Source: CAZOOM01 sp964460795 (GTDB lineage: Bacteria > Omnitrophota > Omnitrophia > Omnitrophales > Aquincolibacteriaceae). From it: DNA of 64,000 nucleotides. The stretch is taken from positions 1 through 64,000 of the forward strand of contig CAYWRU010000003.1 in assembly GCA_964460795.1 (NCBI GenBank), written 5' to 3'. Below the pieces are notes generated by a model, which saw nothing but the letters and a program-made list of their open reading frames with translations, was not told the origin of the DNA and did not search any database. Of the stretch, positions 17,233 to 26,730 are shown piece by piece (position 1 is the first letter of the stretch; each line of letters opens with the position of its first letter). The position numbers were made by a program, and so were the translations under genes.

Positions 17233-19422
17233 ATGACAATGCAGCGTATTACAGGACTTTTTGCTAACCGCGAAATTACTTTAGAAACCGGCCGTATGGC
17301 CAAACAAGCCCATGGCTCGGTCATCATGCAGTGCGGAAATACCGTAGTGCTGGCGACTGTTGTCAGTGCCTCAGAGCCCAATGAAGAGCTTGATTATTTT
17401 CCTCTGACCGTGGATTACCGGGAACGTGCTTACGCCGCCGGAAAAATCCCGGGCGGATTTTTCAAACGTGAAGGTAAAGCCTCGGACCGTGAGGTTTTAA
17501 CCGCGCGCTTGATCGATCGTCCCATTCGTCCTCTCTTTCCCGCCGAATATTTTAATGAAACTCAGATTACGGTCATGGTGCTCTCCGTCGGACAGGAAAA
17601 TGTCACGGATATTTTGGCCATGAACGCAGCCTTTGCCGCGGTTTTGGTTTCTGAGGTTCCTTTTGACTATGCCTTAGGTGCGGTGCGGGTGGCCCGGATT
17701 GATGAGCAGTGGGTGGCCAATCCTTCCAAGGAAGATCTGGAAAGAAGCACGCTGGATCTTGTGATGGCAGCTACGGAATCCAAGGTATTGATGCTGGAAG
17801 CCGGCGCCAAGGAAATTACCGAAGAGCAAATGATGGAAGCGATTCACTTTGGTCATGAAGAAATCAAAAAGATCCTGACGCTTTCTAAACAGCTTGCGGC
17901 AAAGGGCGGAAGAAAGAAGCGGCCCGTCAAAGGCCTTGCCATTCCGGCCGGTATGATGGAAAAGGTTCGTGGTGTTGTTGGCAGTGAGTTCAATAAAATT
18001 TTTGAATTGGGATCAAAAGAAGAGCGGGAACACGCTTCGCATGCGCTCTTTGATAAAGTGAAGGCCCAGTTTAATCCCGAAGAACCGGGCTTCAAAGAAT
18101 TTTATCTCAAGCTTTGTTTTGATAAAGTGGAACAGGAAAAAGTCCGCGAATATATTTTGGAACTTGGCAAACGTCCGGATGGCCGTGGGGTTCGCGATAT
18201 TCGCAATATTACCTGCGAAGTTTCCGTCCTGCCGCGCACCCATGGTTCTGCGCTCTTTACCCGCGGTCAAACTCAGGCTCTTTGCGTGTCGACGCTGGGA
18301 ACTGCAGATGATGAGCAGACAATTGATGCTTTGGAAGGCGAATACTCGAAGCGCTTTTTGCTGCACTATAATTTCCCTTCTTTTAGCGTTGGAGAGGCCA
18401 AGCCCAATCGTGGTCCTGGACGCCGCGAGATTGGTCACGGAGCGCTTGCTGAACGTGCGCTTGAGGCTATTTTGCCGGTTCATGAATCCTTTCCTTACAC
18501 GATTCGTCTGGTGTCGGACATTTTGGAATCCAATGGATCAAGTTCCATGGCGACTGTTTGCGGTGGAACACTCGCTTTGATGGATGCCGGAGTTCCGATT
18601 AAAGCGCCGGTGGCAGGTATTGCACTCGGTCTTGTGACTAAGGGCGAGAAATTCCAAGTTTTGACCGACATCGCAGGCATTGAAGATCATCACGGCGATA
18701 TGGATTTCAAAGCCGCAGGAACCACGCAAGGTCTGACTGCCCTTCAGATGGATATCAAAATTGATGGTGTTACGGATGCCATGCTTCGCGACTCTTTTGA
18801 TAAAGCTAAAGAAGCCCGGCTGAAGATTCTGGAAAAAATTACGGCAGCACTTCCCGCGCCGCGGACAGATCTTTCTCCTTTTGCACCGCGCATTACCACG
18901 ATCAAGATCAATCCTGAGAAAATCGGAATGATTATTGGCCCAGGTGGAAAAAATATCAAAAAGTTGGTGGAGGAGACGGGCGCCAAGATTGATATCGCGG
19001 ATGACGGAACCATTTCGGTTTCTTCCATTGAAGCCAAGGCCTCAGAAGACGCCATCAAGCGGATTCAGGGTATGACGGAAGAGGCGGAACTTGGGAAGGT
19101 TTATGAAGGTCAGGTCAAGAAGCTCGTGGGATTTGGAGCTTTTATTGAATACATGCCCGGCCGCGAAGCGCTTTGCCATGTTTCTGAAGTAGCCGAGGGT
19201 TTTGTCAAAGCTGTGAATGATTATCTCCGAATGGGAGATATTGTTCCCGTGAAAGTGATCAATATCGAACCAGATGGACGAGTTAGTCTCAGCATCAAAG
19301 CAGCTCGCGAAGGCGGCATGCCCATGCTTCCGCCGGATTCTGAGCGTGATCCGATTTCTGAAACCGGCGGCGGACGCGGTGGACGGGACCGGGATCGCGG
19401 TCGTTCCCGCAGCAGGCGATAA
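17233..19422 (+). CDS. pnp: Polyribonucleotide nucleotidyltransferase (PNPase)
   Basis: 3'-5' phosphorolytic exoribonuclease. ATG 17233 follows GAAAGGA at 17220-17226; TTG 17218 is in frame but within that site. 729 residues: first RNase PH domain (about 10-230), all-alpha linker, second RNase PH domain (about 315-540, with LPRTHGSALFTRGQTQAL and FPSFSVGEAKPNRGPGRREI), KH domain (about 557-615, GMIIGPGGKNIKKLVEETGA) and S1 domain (about 621-690, GKVYEGQVKKLVGFGAFIEY). The extreme C-terminus is a Gly/Arg/Asp/Ser-rich tail (GGRGGRDRDRGRSRSRR) that could bind RNA. Confidence 0.97.
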   Translation: MTMQRITGLFANREITLETGRMAKQAHGSVIMQCGNTVVLATVVSASEPNEELDYFPLTVDYRERAYAAGKIPGGFFKREGKASDREVLTARLIDRPIRPLFPAEYFNETQITVMVLSVGQENVTDILAMNAAFAAVLVSEVPFDYALGAVRVARIDEQWVANPSKEDLERSTLDLVMAATESKVLMLEAGAKEITEEQMMEAIHFGHEEIKKILTLSKQLAAKGGRKKRPVKGLAIPAGMMEKVRGVVGSEFNKIFELGSKEEREHASHALFDKVKAQFNPEEPGFKEFYLKLCFDKVEQEKVREYILELGKRPDGRGVRDIRNITCEVSVLPRTHGSALFTRGQTQALCVSTLGTADDEQTIDALEGEYSKRFLLHYNFPSFSVGEAKPNRGPGRREIGHGALAERALEAILPVHESFPYTIRLVSDILESNGSSSMATVCGGTLALMDAGVPIKAPVAGIALGLVTKGEKFQVLTDIAGIEDHHGDMDFKAAGTTQGLTALQMDIKIDGVTDAMLRDSFDKAKEARLKILEKITAALPAPRTDLSPFAPRITTIKINPEKIGMIIGPGGKNIKKLVEETGAKIDIADDGTISVSSIEAKASEDAIKRIQGMTEEAELGKVYEGQVKKLVGFGAFIEYMPGREALCHVSEVAEGFVKAVNDYLRMGDIVPVKVINIEPDGRVSLSIKAAREGGMPMLPPDSERDPISETGGGRGGRDRDRGRSRSRR

Positions 19423-19479
19423 TGGTTCGACTCATTTGATCCGCCTATAATTGTGGCTGATCAAATATTGCTCACCATT
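19421..19479 (+). promoter_or_regulatory. Imperfect stem-loop between pnp and dut
   Basis: AATGGT...TTTGATC (19421-19440) is mirrored by GATCAAA...ACCATT (19459-19479), giving two short perfect helices (7 and 6 bp) separated by an 8x8 internal loop around a 17-base apical loop. No U tract follows. It could be an RNA-processing or weak termination signal; low confidence. Confidence 0.3.
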
Positions 19480-19520
19480 GTACCGAGCTTACCCGAAACA
19501 TTCATCGAGTCGAGGTAATA

Positions 19521-19967
19521 ATGTTTGTCGAGATTGCGGTCAAAACCTGGCCGCATTTTGAAGGTCTCGAACTTCCTCGGTATCAAACCGAAGGTTCAAG
19601 CGGATTTGATCTGGTGGCAGCGGTCCAACAAGATGTGATCCTGCCTCCAGGCGAACGCGCTCTTATTCCTACAGGGATTTCCATTTCACTGCCTCTTGGC
19701 CATGAGGCCCAAATTCGTCCTCGCAGCGGCTTGGCCTTGAAACACGGCATTACGCTTCTCAATACTCCTGGCACCATTGATGCCGATTACCGTGGAGAAA
19801 TCCAGGTGATTATAGTCAACCTTGGTCAGGTCTCCTTTACGATCACGCGCGGCATGCGAATAGCCCAGTGCGTGATTGCTCAAGTGGTTAAGGCCTCCCT
19901 CATCCCAGCCGATAATCTAGACACTACACGGCGGGGAGCAGGGGGATTTGGACATACCGGAATTTAG
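19521..19967 (+). CDS. dut: dUTP diphosphatase
   Basis: Hydrolyses dUTP to dUMP and PPi, keeping uracil out of DNA. 148 residues, the trimeric all-beta family. Conserved motifs are in order: SGFDLVAA (motif 1), RPRSGLALKHGI (motif 2), GTIDADYRGEIQVIIVN (motif 3), RIAQCVIAQV (motif 4) and the C-terminal arm RRGAGGFGHTG (motif 5). GAGGT precedes the ATG. It stands between pnp and ftsK on the same strand. Confidence 0.97.
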   Translation: MFVEIAVKTWPHFEGLELPRYQTEGSSGFDLVAAVQQDVILPPGERALIPTGISISLPLGHEAQIRPRSGLALKHGITLLNTPGTIDADYRGEIQVIIVNLGQVSFTITRGMRIAQCVIAQVVKASLIPADNLDTTRRGAGGFGHTGI

Positions 19968-20038
19968 CACCGTTTCTTCCGGAAGACGAATCGCTTTCCT
20001 AAGATACTCCCGCTGAATGATGTGAGGAGAAGTTTACT

Positions 20039-22417
20039 ATGAAGAAAGCGCGCGTCAATGAAATGTGGGGGGTGCTCTACCTCCTTTTGGGACTCTTTGC
20101 CTTAGCCAGTCTTCTTTTTTATCATCCTGAAGATCTTCCCTTTTTTACTTCGCGCACCAATCCAGAAATTCAAAATTACACAGGACTCACGGGCGCCTAT
20201 CTTGCTTTTGCCATGAAGATGGCTTTTGGTGACAGCGCCATTTTGATCCCGTGTATTTTGCTTTTGTGGGCTTGCTCTTATTTTTTGCAGCGTGTTCCGG
20301 TTCGGAAGACTTTAAAATTTACCGGGCTTACCATTGCCATGATTTCCACCTCCATTTTAGTTTCCGTATCGCTGGATCCGGAGCTGCGCTTTGAGCATGG
20401 CGGAGCTTTTGGATATTTACTCGGCACGCATTTGATCAATTATTTTGGGCATGTGGGAAGTTACATTCTGGCGACGGCTTGCTTACTCCTTTCTCTTTTA
20501 CTTGCCACGGACTTTTTAATTTTTCCTGTGGTCAAAGGGATTGCGGATGCGGTTCACGGTGGAATTCACGCACTGGGTGTGACGTTTTGGAGTCTCAAAA
20601 ATTTCTTTTCAAAAATCTGGGGCCGGAAAGAGTCCTCTTCTCCGCGAAAAGCCAATTCAGAGGCCTCGGCTAAAGTGAATGCAAAAAATAAGGCTTCAAA
20701 TCGGACCAAAGAAGAGCCTCCGGAACCTGCCTTTGATCGAAAGACTGCAATCAAAGTGACCCGCTACAATCCGGATGCAGTCGAGAGTGTGGAGTCCGAG
20801 TCCGAAAAAAAACCAATGCTTGCTGCCTTGAAGGGGAAGAAAGATACGCCGCTGCCTAAAGAAGAAGAAAAAGCGAAGAAAAAATTTCCGGAGTCCTCTG
20901 CAAAAGACGCCAAGGAAGATGTTCATGAGGGAGTCGTTGGATCCCGCAACATGGCTTCCAATTACCAGTTTCCGTCCATTGATTTTCTGAAAAAGCCGGA
21001 AAAAGTGGAAGTGGTTGCAGATAATCTTCAGGAAAAGTCAAAGATCTTGGAAGATACACTCGCGGACTTTAATATCGAAGTGAAAGTGATGGAAGTGGAG
21101 CAGGGACCGGTTATTACGCGCTATGAACTCATGCCCGCACCCGGCGTCAAAGTGAATTCCATTGCCGCGCTTTCCGATGATATTGCACTGGCCATGAAAG
21201 CGGCGAGTGTTCGCCTCATTATTCCCATTCCCGGAAAATCGGCGATTGGAGTCGAGGTTCCAAATTCTGTGTCGAGAAAAGTATTTTTGCGGGAACTGGT
21301 TGAAACGGCAATCATTCGTTCCAAAAAGCACGCACTTCCGCTCTTATTAGGAAAAGATACCAGCGGACGGCCCTTGGTCGGAGATCTTGCAGGCATGCCC
21401 CATCTTTTGATTGCCGGGACCACGGGAAGCGGAAAAACCGTGTGCGTGAATTCCATCATCACAGGACTTATGTATGCGCTGACACCCGATGAATTGAAAC
21501 TTGTAATCATTGATCCCAAGATGGTTGAAATGGCAGTCTATAACAAGATTCCTCATATGCTTTCGCCGGTTGTCACGGATGTGAAAAAAGCCGCGCATAC
21601 TTTAAATTGGGTTGTTTCAGAAATGGAAAATCGCTATCGGCTTTTGGCTACAGTGGGAGTTAGAAATATTCAGTCCTTCAACAGCCGGCCGCTTTCTGAA
21701 GAGGTCAAACAAGAGGTTGCGGGTAAAGAATCCTCTCCGAATGTAATTCCTGCCCGTCTTCCTTATATCATTGTGGTAATTGATGAACTTGCGGATCTCA
21801 TGATGGTGGCGCAAGACAAAGTGGAAGGTGCCATTACGCGTCTGGCTCAGTTATCCCGTGCAGTTGGAATTCATCTCCTCTTGGCAACTCAGCGGCCTTC
21901 CGTGGATGTTATTACTGGTGTGATCAAGGCCAATTTTCCTGCGCGAATTTCTTTTAAAGTGGCATCCAAAGTAGATTCACGTACGGTCTTGGATACAAGT
22001 GGTGCAGATAAATTGGTAGGCAAGGGCGATCTCCTATTTCTTCAGCCGGGGCATGAAAAGCCGACCCGAGGTCAGGCGTGTTTTATTTCCGATGAAGAAA
22101 TTAATCAGGTGGTGGCTTTTGTAGCTTCTCAGGCCAAACCTGAATTTCATCCTGAAATTCAAAAGGCCCAGGAAGGCAAAACCGCGGCTGCAGACGATGA
22201 TCGCGACGAACTCTTTGATGAGGCAGTGGATGTGGTGCTTCAAACCGGACAGGCTTCTACCTCGAATCTCCAGCGTCGTCTAAGCCTTGGCTACACGCGT
22301 GCGGCTCGTATCATTGATCAAATGGAAGCGGCAGGAATTATTGGTCCAGCACAGGGCGCCAAGCCCCGCGAAATTTTGATGGACAGGACTCCCGCGGATC
22401 CCTTAGCCCAACCCTAA
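20039..22417 (+). CDS. ftsK: DNA translocase FtsK
   Basis: Divisome-linked DNA pump that clears chromosome ends from the septum. 792 residues: four N-terminal membrane helices (within about 8-160), a charged Lys/Glu/Ala/Ser linker (about 185-315), the motor alpha/beta region with Walker A AGTTGSGKTVCVNS (near residue 460), Walker B IVVIDELADLMM, the LATQRPSVDVITGVIKANFP segment, and a winged-helix gamma domain at the end (LGYTRAARIIDQMEAAGIIG) that reads polar KOPS-type sites. GAGGAGAAG sits about 9 bases before ATG. Linker length is short compared with E. coli, as in most non-proteobacterial FtsK/SpoIIIE proteins. Confidence 0.96.
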   Translation: MKKARVNEMWGVLYLLLGLFALASLLFYHPEDLPFFTSRTNPEIQNYTGLTGAYLAFAMKMAFGDSAILIPCILLLWACSYFLQRVPVRKTLKFTGLTIAMISTSILVSVSLDPELRFEHGGAFGYLLGTHLINYFGHVGSYILATACLLLSLLLATDFLIFPVVKGIADAVHGGIHALGVTFWSLKNFFSKIWGRKESSSPRKANSEASAKVNAKNKASNRTKEEPPEPAFDRKTAIKVTRYNPDAVESVESESEKKPMLAALKGKKDTPLPKEEEKAKKKFPESSAKDAKEDVHEGVVGSRNMASNYQFPSIDFLKKPEKVEVVADNLQEKSKILEDTLADFNIEVKVMEVEQGPVITRYELMPAPGVKVNSIAALSDDIALAMKAASVRLIIPIPGKSAIGVEVPNSVSRKVFLRELVETAIIRSKKHALPLLLGKDTSGRPLVGDLAGMPHLLIAGTTGSGKTVCVNSIITGLMYALTPDELKLVIIDPKMVEMAVYNKIPHMLSPVVTDVKKAAHTLNWVVSEMENRYRLLATVGVRNIQSFNSRPLSEEVKQEVAGKESSPNVIPARLPYIIVVIDELADLMMVAQDKVEGAITRLAQLSRAVGIHLLLATQRPSVDVITGVIKANFPARISFKVASKVDSRTVLDTSGADKLVGKGDLLFLQPGHEKPTRGQACFISDEEINQVVAFVASQAKPEFHPEIQKAQEGKTAAADDDRDELFDEAVDVVLQTGQASTSNLQRRLSLGYTRAARIIDQMEAAGIIGPAQGAKPREILMDRTPADPLAQP

Positions 22418-22556
22418 TCGATCAAATTCGAAATCCTAATTTCGAAATCCGAAACAAACACAAAATTCAAATTTTCAAAACGTCGTGTTTTAATATTTGA
22501 ATTTAGGAAATTAGATATTGTTTCGAATTTCGTACTTAGAATTTCGGATTTTAATT
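22418..22556. repeat. AT-rich TTCGAAATTC-type dyad repeat
   Basis: The 139-base space between the convergent ends of ftsK and the CHASE2 phosphatase gene is filled by iterated CGAAATCC/TTCGAAAT units on the left and their complement on the right (TTTCGAATTTCG, AGAATTTCGGATTT). The outer arms match over about 29 positions with five differences; an inner pair (CAAATTTT.., ..ATTTGAATTT) extends the dyad. It is an intergenic palindromic repeat and probably serves as a bidirectional terminator here. Confidence 0.6.
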
Positions 22557-24425
22557 TTACAGGAATTTGACGCATACCAGAGTAAGATCATCGTGCTGCG
22601 GAGCCGAACGGACAAATTCATCCACGCGCATTTTTAGATGAAGCAGAATTTCTTCTGCGGATTTGTCAGCGGCTTCAATTAAGGCATCTTGAATGCGGTG
22701 CACATCAAAAATTTCCTTGCGGACATTCATCGATTCCTTAATCCCATCACTTTCAAGCAGTAAAATATCGCCCGGTTCGGCAAAAATCTCTTTTTGATCA
22801 AAGATAGTTTCAGCATCAATGCCTAGCGGCGTTCCCGACTCTGTGACGAGAAGTTCAACCTCCCGCGTACGTTTACGATAAAAAAAGATGGGATCATGGC
22901 CGCCGTTGGCAAAAGTGATGCGCCGGTTGGCCGGATCCAAAATAAGAAAAAGCAAGGTCACAAAAAGCCCGGTAAATCCACCTTCCGCAAGTTTTTTATT
23001 CAGATGCGAAACCACAGCGGAGGGTTCCCGGTGTGCTGCAGCTTCACGACGGAATTCGCTCAAGGTCTTTGCCATAAAAAGAGCGGCCGGGACTCCTTTG
23101 CCGGACACGTCACCGATACAAATTCCGAATCGCCCTTCGGAAAGTGCGGTCAGATCATAAAGGTCACCGCCCACGTGCCGGGCCGGGACGGTCACGGCTG
23201 CAATGCCCGCATTGGGGATATCAGGCATGGCCGTGGGGAGTAGATTTTTTTGAATCCGCGAGGCCAGTGAAAGTTCCCGGGCTAAAATTTCGCGTTCAAA
23301 ATGAATGCGCACAAAGGCAGAGATAGTCAGAAAAGCATGGAGCGCAATTCCCGAGATCAAGAAAGTGATCAATGGAACCCAAATTCTTAAGTGATTAAAC
23401 GCAAGCTGAAACAGACCGTAGGCAATGAGGGTGATGGCGACATTGTGAAGAATTCCAGAAAGCGGTTTTTTTTGCGTTGTGATGCCCATAACAAGCAATG
23501 CGTAGAAAAAAAGGAGCAGCGCATGGGCTGCAAAAGATATTCGAGAAATATAATGTCCGGTGAGTACTGTATGGAGGACGCTAGCGATAATCCCAATTCC
23601 CGGATAAAGCTTATCAAAAGAAGTGACTTTAAGATCCATCCCCCCCGTGGCCACTGCCGTATATCCATAAATAATCACTTTTCCTCGAAGGGATTCAAGA
23701 TAAGGTTTAAACCAACTGAATTGAGAGTTCCAGATAAGACGTCCATAAGGAATTGCGGAAAACTGATTGAAGGGTCCAGGAAAATTAATTAAGAGCGGTT
23801 TTCCAGGAACAAAAACTTTAAGATCTTGATCTTTCCAATCTTTTTTTACAGCGGCTGCAGCCAGCCCTGATTGCGAATATAATTTACCGTCAAACAATTG
23901 TCGTAGTACTACTTCGCGCACATGTCCATCCGGATCTGTAAAAGTATCGACATAGCCGAGACCTTTCGCGTGAGAGGCTAGGGACTTAAAGGGAAGTCCC
24001 CAGATATCTTTGGTGTTCGCTTCTGGAGTCTGCTTATCTGTAAAATAGAAAGGAAAAACAACATTCCCTGATTTTTGAACGGCAGTTGCAAAGGCCTCGT
24101 CATTGGCCGCATCTGAAGTCTCAGGAAAAAACATATCAAAAAGAATGACAGCGGGTTCATAGGGGCGCAGTACATTGAGAAACGTAGAGTGAAACTTTCT
24201 TGGCCACGGCCAAGAGCCAATTTGGCGGAGATCCTCATCTGTTACCGCGACGATTAAAATATCCGGATGCGCGGGTTCTGCGCCGCGGACTTGGAAATAA
24301 GTATCCAGCATTCTTTTTTCAAGTCCCAGCAAGGGGGAAATATATGAAAGGCTGGTGAGGGTCACGGCCCAAAGCAGAGCGCTGATAAGATAAGGGGCTA
24401 AAGGCTTCAGAGCAGGTAGACGCAT
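22557..24425 (-). CDS. CHASE2 sensor / SpoIIE-type serine phosphatase
   Basis: Membrane-bound PP2C-like phosphatase, 622 residues, expected to dephosphorylate a STAS-domain antagonist. Order: TM1 (about 10-30), extracytoplasmic CHASE2 sensor (about 35-285, with DILIVAVTDEDLRQIGSWPWPR and ILFDMFFPE), three closely spaced TM helices (about 295-375), a short coiled region, and the SpoIIE domain (about 400-620). Phosphatase metal motifs are intact: GGDLYDL, GDVSGKGVPAALFMA, NGGHDPIFFY, LLLESDGI and DDLTLVCV. It is the last gene of the operon carrying an anti-sigma kinase and a STAS protein, its natural partners. Gap to mlaD is 34 bases. Confidence 0.92.
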   Translation of the reverse strand: MRLPALKPLAPYLISALLWAVTLTSLSYISPLLGLEKRMLDTYFQVRGAEPAHPDILIVAVTDEDLRQIGSWPWPRKFHSTFLNVLRPYEPAVILFDMFFPETSDAANDEAFATAVQKSGNVVFPFYFTDKQTPEANTKDIWGLPFKSLASHAKGLGYVDTFTDPDGHVREVVLRQLFDGKLYSQSGLAAAAVKKDWKDQDLKVFVPGKPLLINFPGPFNQFSAIPYGRLIWNSQFSWFKPYLESLRGKVIIYGYTAVATGGMDLKVTSFDKLYPGIGIIASVLHTVLTGHYISRISFAAHALLLFFYALLVMGITTQKKPLSGILHNVAITLIAYGLFQLAFNHLRIWVPLITFLISGIALHAFLTISAFVRIHFEREILARELSLASRIQKNLLPTAMPDIPNAGIAAVTVPARHVGGDLYDLTALSEGRFGICIGDVSGKGVPAALFMAKTLSEFRREAAAHREPSAVVSHLNKKLAEGGFTGLFVTLLFLILDPANRRITFANGGHDPIFFYRKRTREVELLVTESGTPLGIDAETIFDQKEIFAEPGDILLLESDGIKESMNVRKEIFDVHRIQDALIEAADKSAEEILLHLKMRVDEFVRSAPQHDDLTLVCVKFL

Positions 24426-24459
24426 GGAATCTAGAGACGCCCTGAGAAGTTGCGGGAAA

Positions 24460-25113
24460 TCACTCTTTATGTTCCTTTCCCTTGCGCAGCAATTTCCAAG
24501 GATGCCACTTAAGATCCGAGGTCATATCTTTGAGATTAGCAGAGGAGGCGGTTAGATTGTCCAAAATCTGCTGGATATTGGGCTTGTTCGTTTCCAGGAG
24601 TCCTTCCATTTGTTTTACCATCGCATCCATATGCTGGGAGATTTTTTCGAAATCATCCATCATCTTCAGAGAGCGATGTACGATTTCCATGATAGCCACA
24701 GGATCTTCGCCCTGCAGGACGGTTCCGGGAGTAATGGCGGGCGCTTCGTGCGAACCGGGTTGGATCTCAATATATTTTTCTCCCATAAATCCCATGATAT
24801 CAATGAACACCTTGGCATCCTGACGAATTTTTACGCCGCGATAGACGGCTAAAGTCACCTCCACTTTGCTGACGCCTTTTTCTTCCACGAATTGCAAGTC
24901 TGTGACGCGGCCAATTTCATTACCCGCCAGCTGAACAGGTGAGTCCTTCTTCAAGCCCGCAATGTAATTGAAATGTGCCTTGACCACATAATTGTCCGAA
25001 AGAAAAGGAGATGTGCCGCAGTAAAACAACAGGCCGATTAAAATCGCGGCTGAGACGAGAATGAACAATCCGGAACGGACTTCTGAAAATGTATAGTTGT
25101 GATTAGAGCTCAT
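24460..25113 (-). CDS. mlaD: MlaD-like MCE-domain protein
   Basis: Periplasmic lipid-binding component of an Mla-type phospholipid ABC transporter, 217 residues. One N-terminal membrane anchor (about 13-33, GLFILVSAAILIGLLFYCG), then a single MCE domain (about 40-140: VKAHFNYIAGLKKDSPVQLA, GFMGEKYIEIQPG), then a helical C-terminal tail (MVKQMEGLLETNKPNIQQIL). The start overlaps mlaF by 11 bases. Single-MCE proteins of this size form hexameric rings in E. coli MlaD; here the tail is longer and helical. Confidence 0.93.
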   Translation of the reverse strand: MSSNHNYTFSEVRSGLFILVSAAILIGLLFYCGTSPFLSDNYVVKAHFNYIAGLKKDSPVQLAGNEIGRVTDLQFVEEKGVSKVEVTLAVYRGVKIRQDAKVFIDIMGFMGEKYIEIQPGSHEAPAITPGTVLQGEDPVAIMEIVHRSLKMMDDFEKISQHMDAMVKQMEGLLETNKPNIQQILDNLTASSANLKDMTSDLKWHPWKLLRKGKEHKE

Positions 25114-25897
25114 CGCTTTCCAACAATCCTTTCAGGTAAGTTTCTTTCGTTTCTGTGGCCACGGGACCTTCTTCACCGTGGATAAAGCGCTGCACATAAG
25201 GGTGATTGGAATTTTTAATTTCTTCCGGCGTTCCTTGCGCAATAATGCGTCCTTGATTCAGGATAATCATCCGGTCCGCGATACGAAATGCACTTTGCAT
25301 TTCATGCGTGACCACGACAGAAGTGATCCGAAGCTTTTTGCTGAGATCCGTAATGAGCCGGTCAATGACGCCGGCGGTAATCGGATCCAGACCCGCACCG
25401 GGCTCGTCATAGAAAACAATTTTAGGATCCAGGGCAATGGCGCGTGCCAAGGCCACGCGTTTTTTCATTCCGCCGGAAATTTCGTAAGGTTTCAGATTTT
25501 CAAATCCTGTAAGCCCCACCAATTCTAATTTCACCTTTACAATAATTTTGATGATGTCATTTGCAAGCTTGGTGTGTTCCCGGATGGGAAGCGCTACATT
25601 ATCTCCCACGGTAAGCGAATTAAATAGCGCCGCGCCCTGGAAGAGCATACCAAATTTCCGGCGGATCGTATTTTTTTGATCCTCCGAGGCCTTGGCCATG
25701 TTTTGACCAAAAATATAAATATTCCCCAGCTCGGGTTTCAGGAGACCAATCAAACATCTCAACAGCGTACTTTTTCCGCATCCGGATCCTCCCAGAATGA
25801 CCAAAGTTTCTCCGGGATGGACATTAAAATCAATCCCCTTCAGGACCTCGCGCTCATCAAACCATTTGTGAACCCGGTCGACTCGGATGGCGTGCAT
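25103..25897 (-). CDS. mlaF: MlaF-like ABC transporter ATPase
   Basis: ATPase of the Mla transporter. Start ATG 25897 overlaps the mlaE stop by one base (TAATG). 264 residues with Walker A GGSGCGKSTLLR, Q-loop GMLFQGAALFNSL, signature ISGGMKKRVALARA, Walker B IVFYDEPGAGLDP and switch His in VVVTHEM. The EPGAGLDP wording and ISGGMKKR signature are characteristic of MlaF/Ttg2A ATPases. C-terminus is extended by about 20 residues after the nucleotide-binding domain. Confidence 0.95.
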   Translation of the reverse strand: MHAIRVDRVHKWFDEREVLKGIDFNVHPGETLVILGGSGCGKSTLLRCLIGLLKPELGNIYIFGQNMAKASEDQKNTIRRKFGMLFQGAALFNSLTVGDNVALPIREHTKLANDIIKIIVKVKLELVGLTGFENLKPYEISGGMKKRVALARAIALDPKIVFYDEPGAGLDPITAGVIDRLITDLSKKLRITSVVVTHEMQSAFRIADRMIILNQGRIIAQGTPEEIKNSNHPYVQRFIHGEEGPVATETKETYLKGLLESDEL

Positions 25898-26706
25898 TAT
25901 TTCACCACATAGTAAAAAAAGGCGGTGCAAAATCCGTCCGCAATAATGATGGAGATCACCGACATCACAACACACCGGGTCGTTGCACGGCCCACTTCAT
26001 CGGCTCCGCCTTTAACGGAAAGCCCTGTATGCGTGGCAATGGCGCCGATCAAAAGAGAAAAAACTCCGCTTTTGGCAATGCCAGTATAAAGATCCTTGGG
26101 AACCAGGGCATCAAAATTTCCACGCAGATAGAGACTGGAATTAATTCCAAGACCTACTACGCCAATCAAATATCCGCCCAGCATTCCGACCGCATAACTT
26201 AAAATCGTTAAACACGGCAGCATGATCAAAAGCGAAAGAAGACGAGGGACTACAAGATAAGGAATCGGAGAAATGCCCATGGTGGTCAAGGCATCGATTT
26301 CCTCCTGGGCTTTCATGGTGCCAAGTTCTGCTGTAATACTGGCTCCCACACGTCCGGCAATGACAATGGCAGTAATAATGGGACCGAGTTCGCGGGCCAT
26401 GGAAACGCTGACAAGAGACCCTGTATAAAGCAAGGCGCCAAATTGTTGAAGCATGTACGCGGCCTGAAGGGCCAAGACGGCACCTACCGAGATGGAGACC
26501 AAGATGACAATAAAGATGGATTCATTCCCCACGAAAACGAGCTGGCGTGCTAAGAGCGGCCGGCGCAGACCTCTTTTACCTTTCCAAGGAGCAATGAAAA
26601 TCCAATAAAGAGATTCATTGATGAGAATAGCAAGACGCCCGAGCTCTGCAAGGAACTCGTGAAGTTGACGTCCGAGGGAACCTAGAGCGTTTCCGATCCG
26701 CTGCAT
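25897..26706 (-). CDS. mlaE: MlaE-like ABC transporter permease
   Basis: Inner-membrane permease of the Mla system, 269 residues. Five to six membrane helices from about residue 55 to the end; conserved MlaE features include RELGPIITAIVIAGRVGASI, ELGTMKAQEEIDALTTMGI and the C-terminal GGADEVGRATTRCVV. The N-terminal 50 residues are amphipathic. STAS gene precedes it by 24 bases and mlaF follows immediately. In proteobacteria the STAS protein MlaB binds MlaF; the upstream STAS gene may take that role. Confidence 0.95.
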   Translation of the reverse strand: MQRIGNALGSLGRQLHEFLAELGRLAILINESLYWIFIAPWKGKRGLRRPLLARQLVFVGNESIFIVILVSISVGAVLALQAAYMLQQFGALLYTGSLVSVSMARELGPIITAIVIAGRVGASITAELGTMKAQEEIDALTTMGISPIPYLVVPRLLSLLIMLPCLTILSYAVGMLGGYLIGVVGLGINSSLYLRGNFDALVPKDLYTGIAKSGVFSLLIGAIATHTGLSVKGGADEVGRATTRCVVMSVISIIIADGFCTAFFYYVVK

Positions 26707-26730
26707 CGCGTGTGGATCCGCGGTTAGGAT

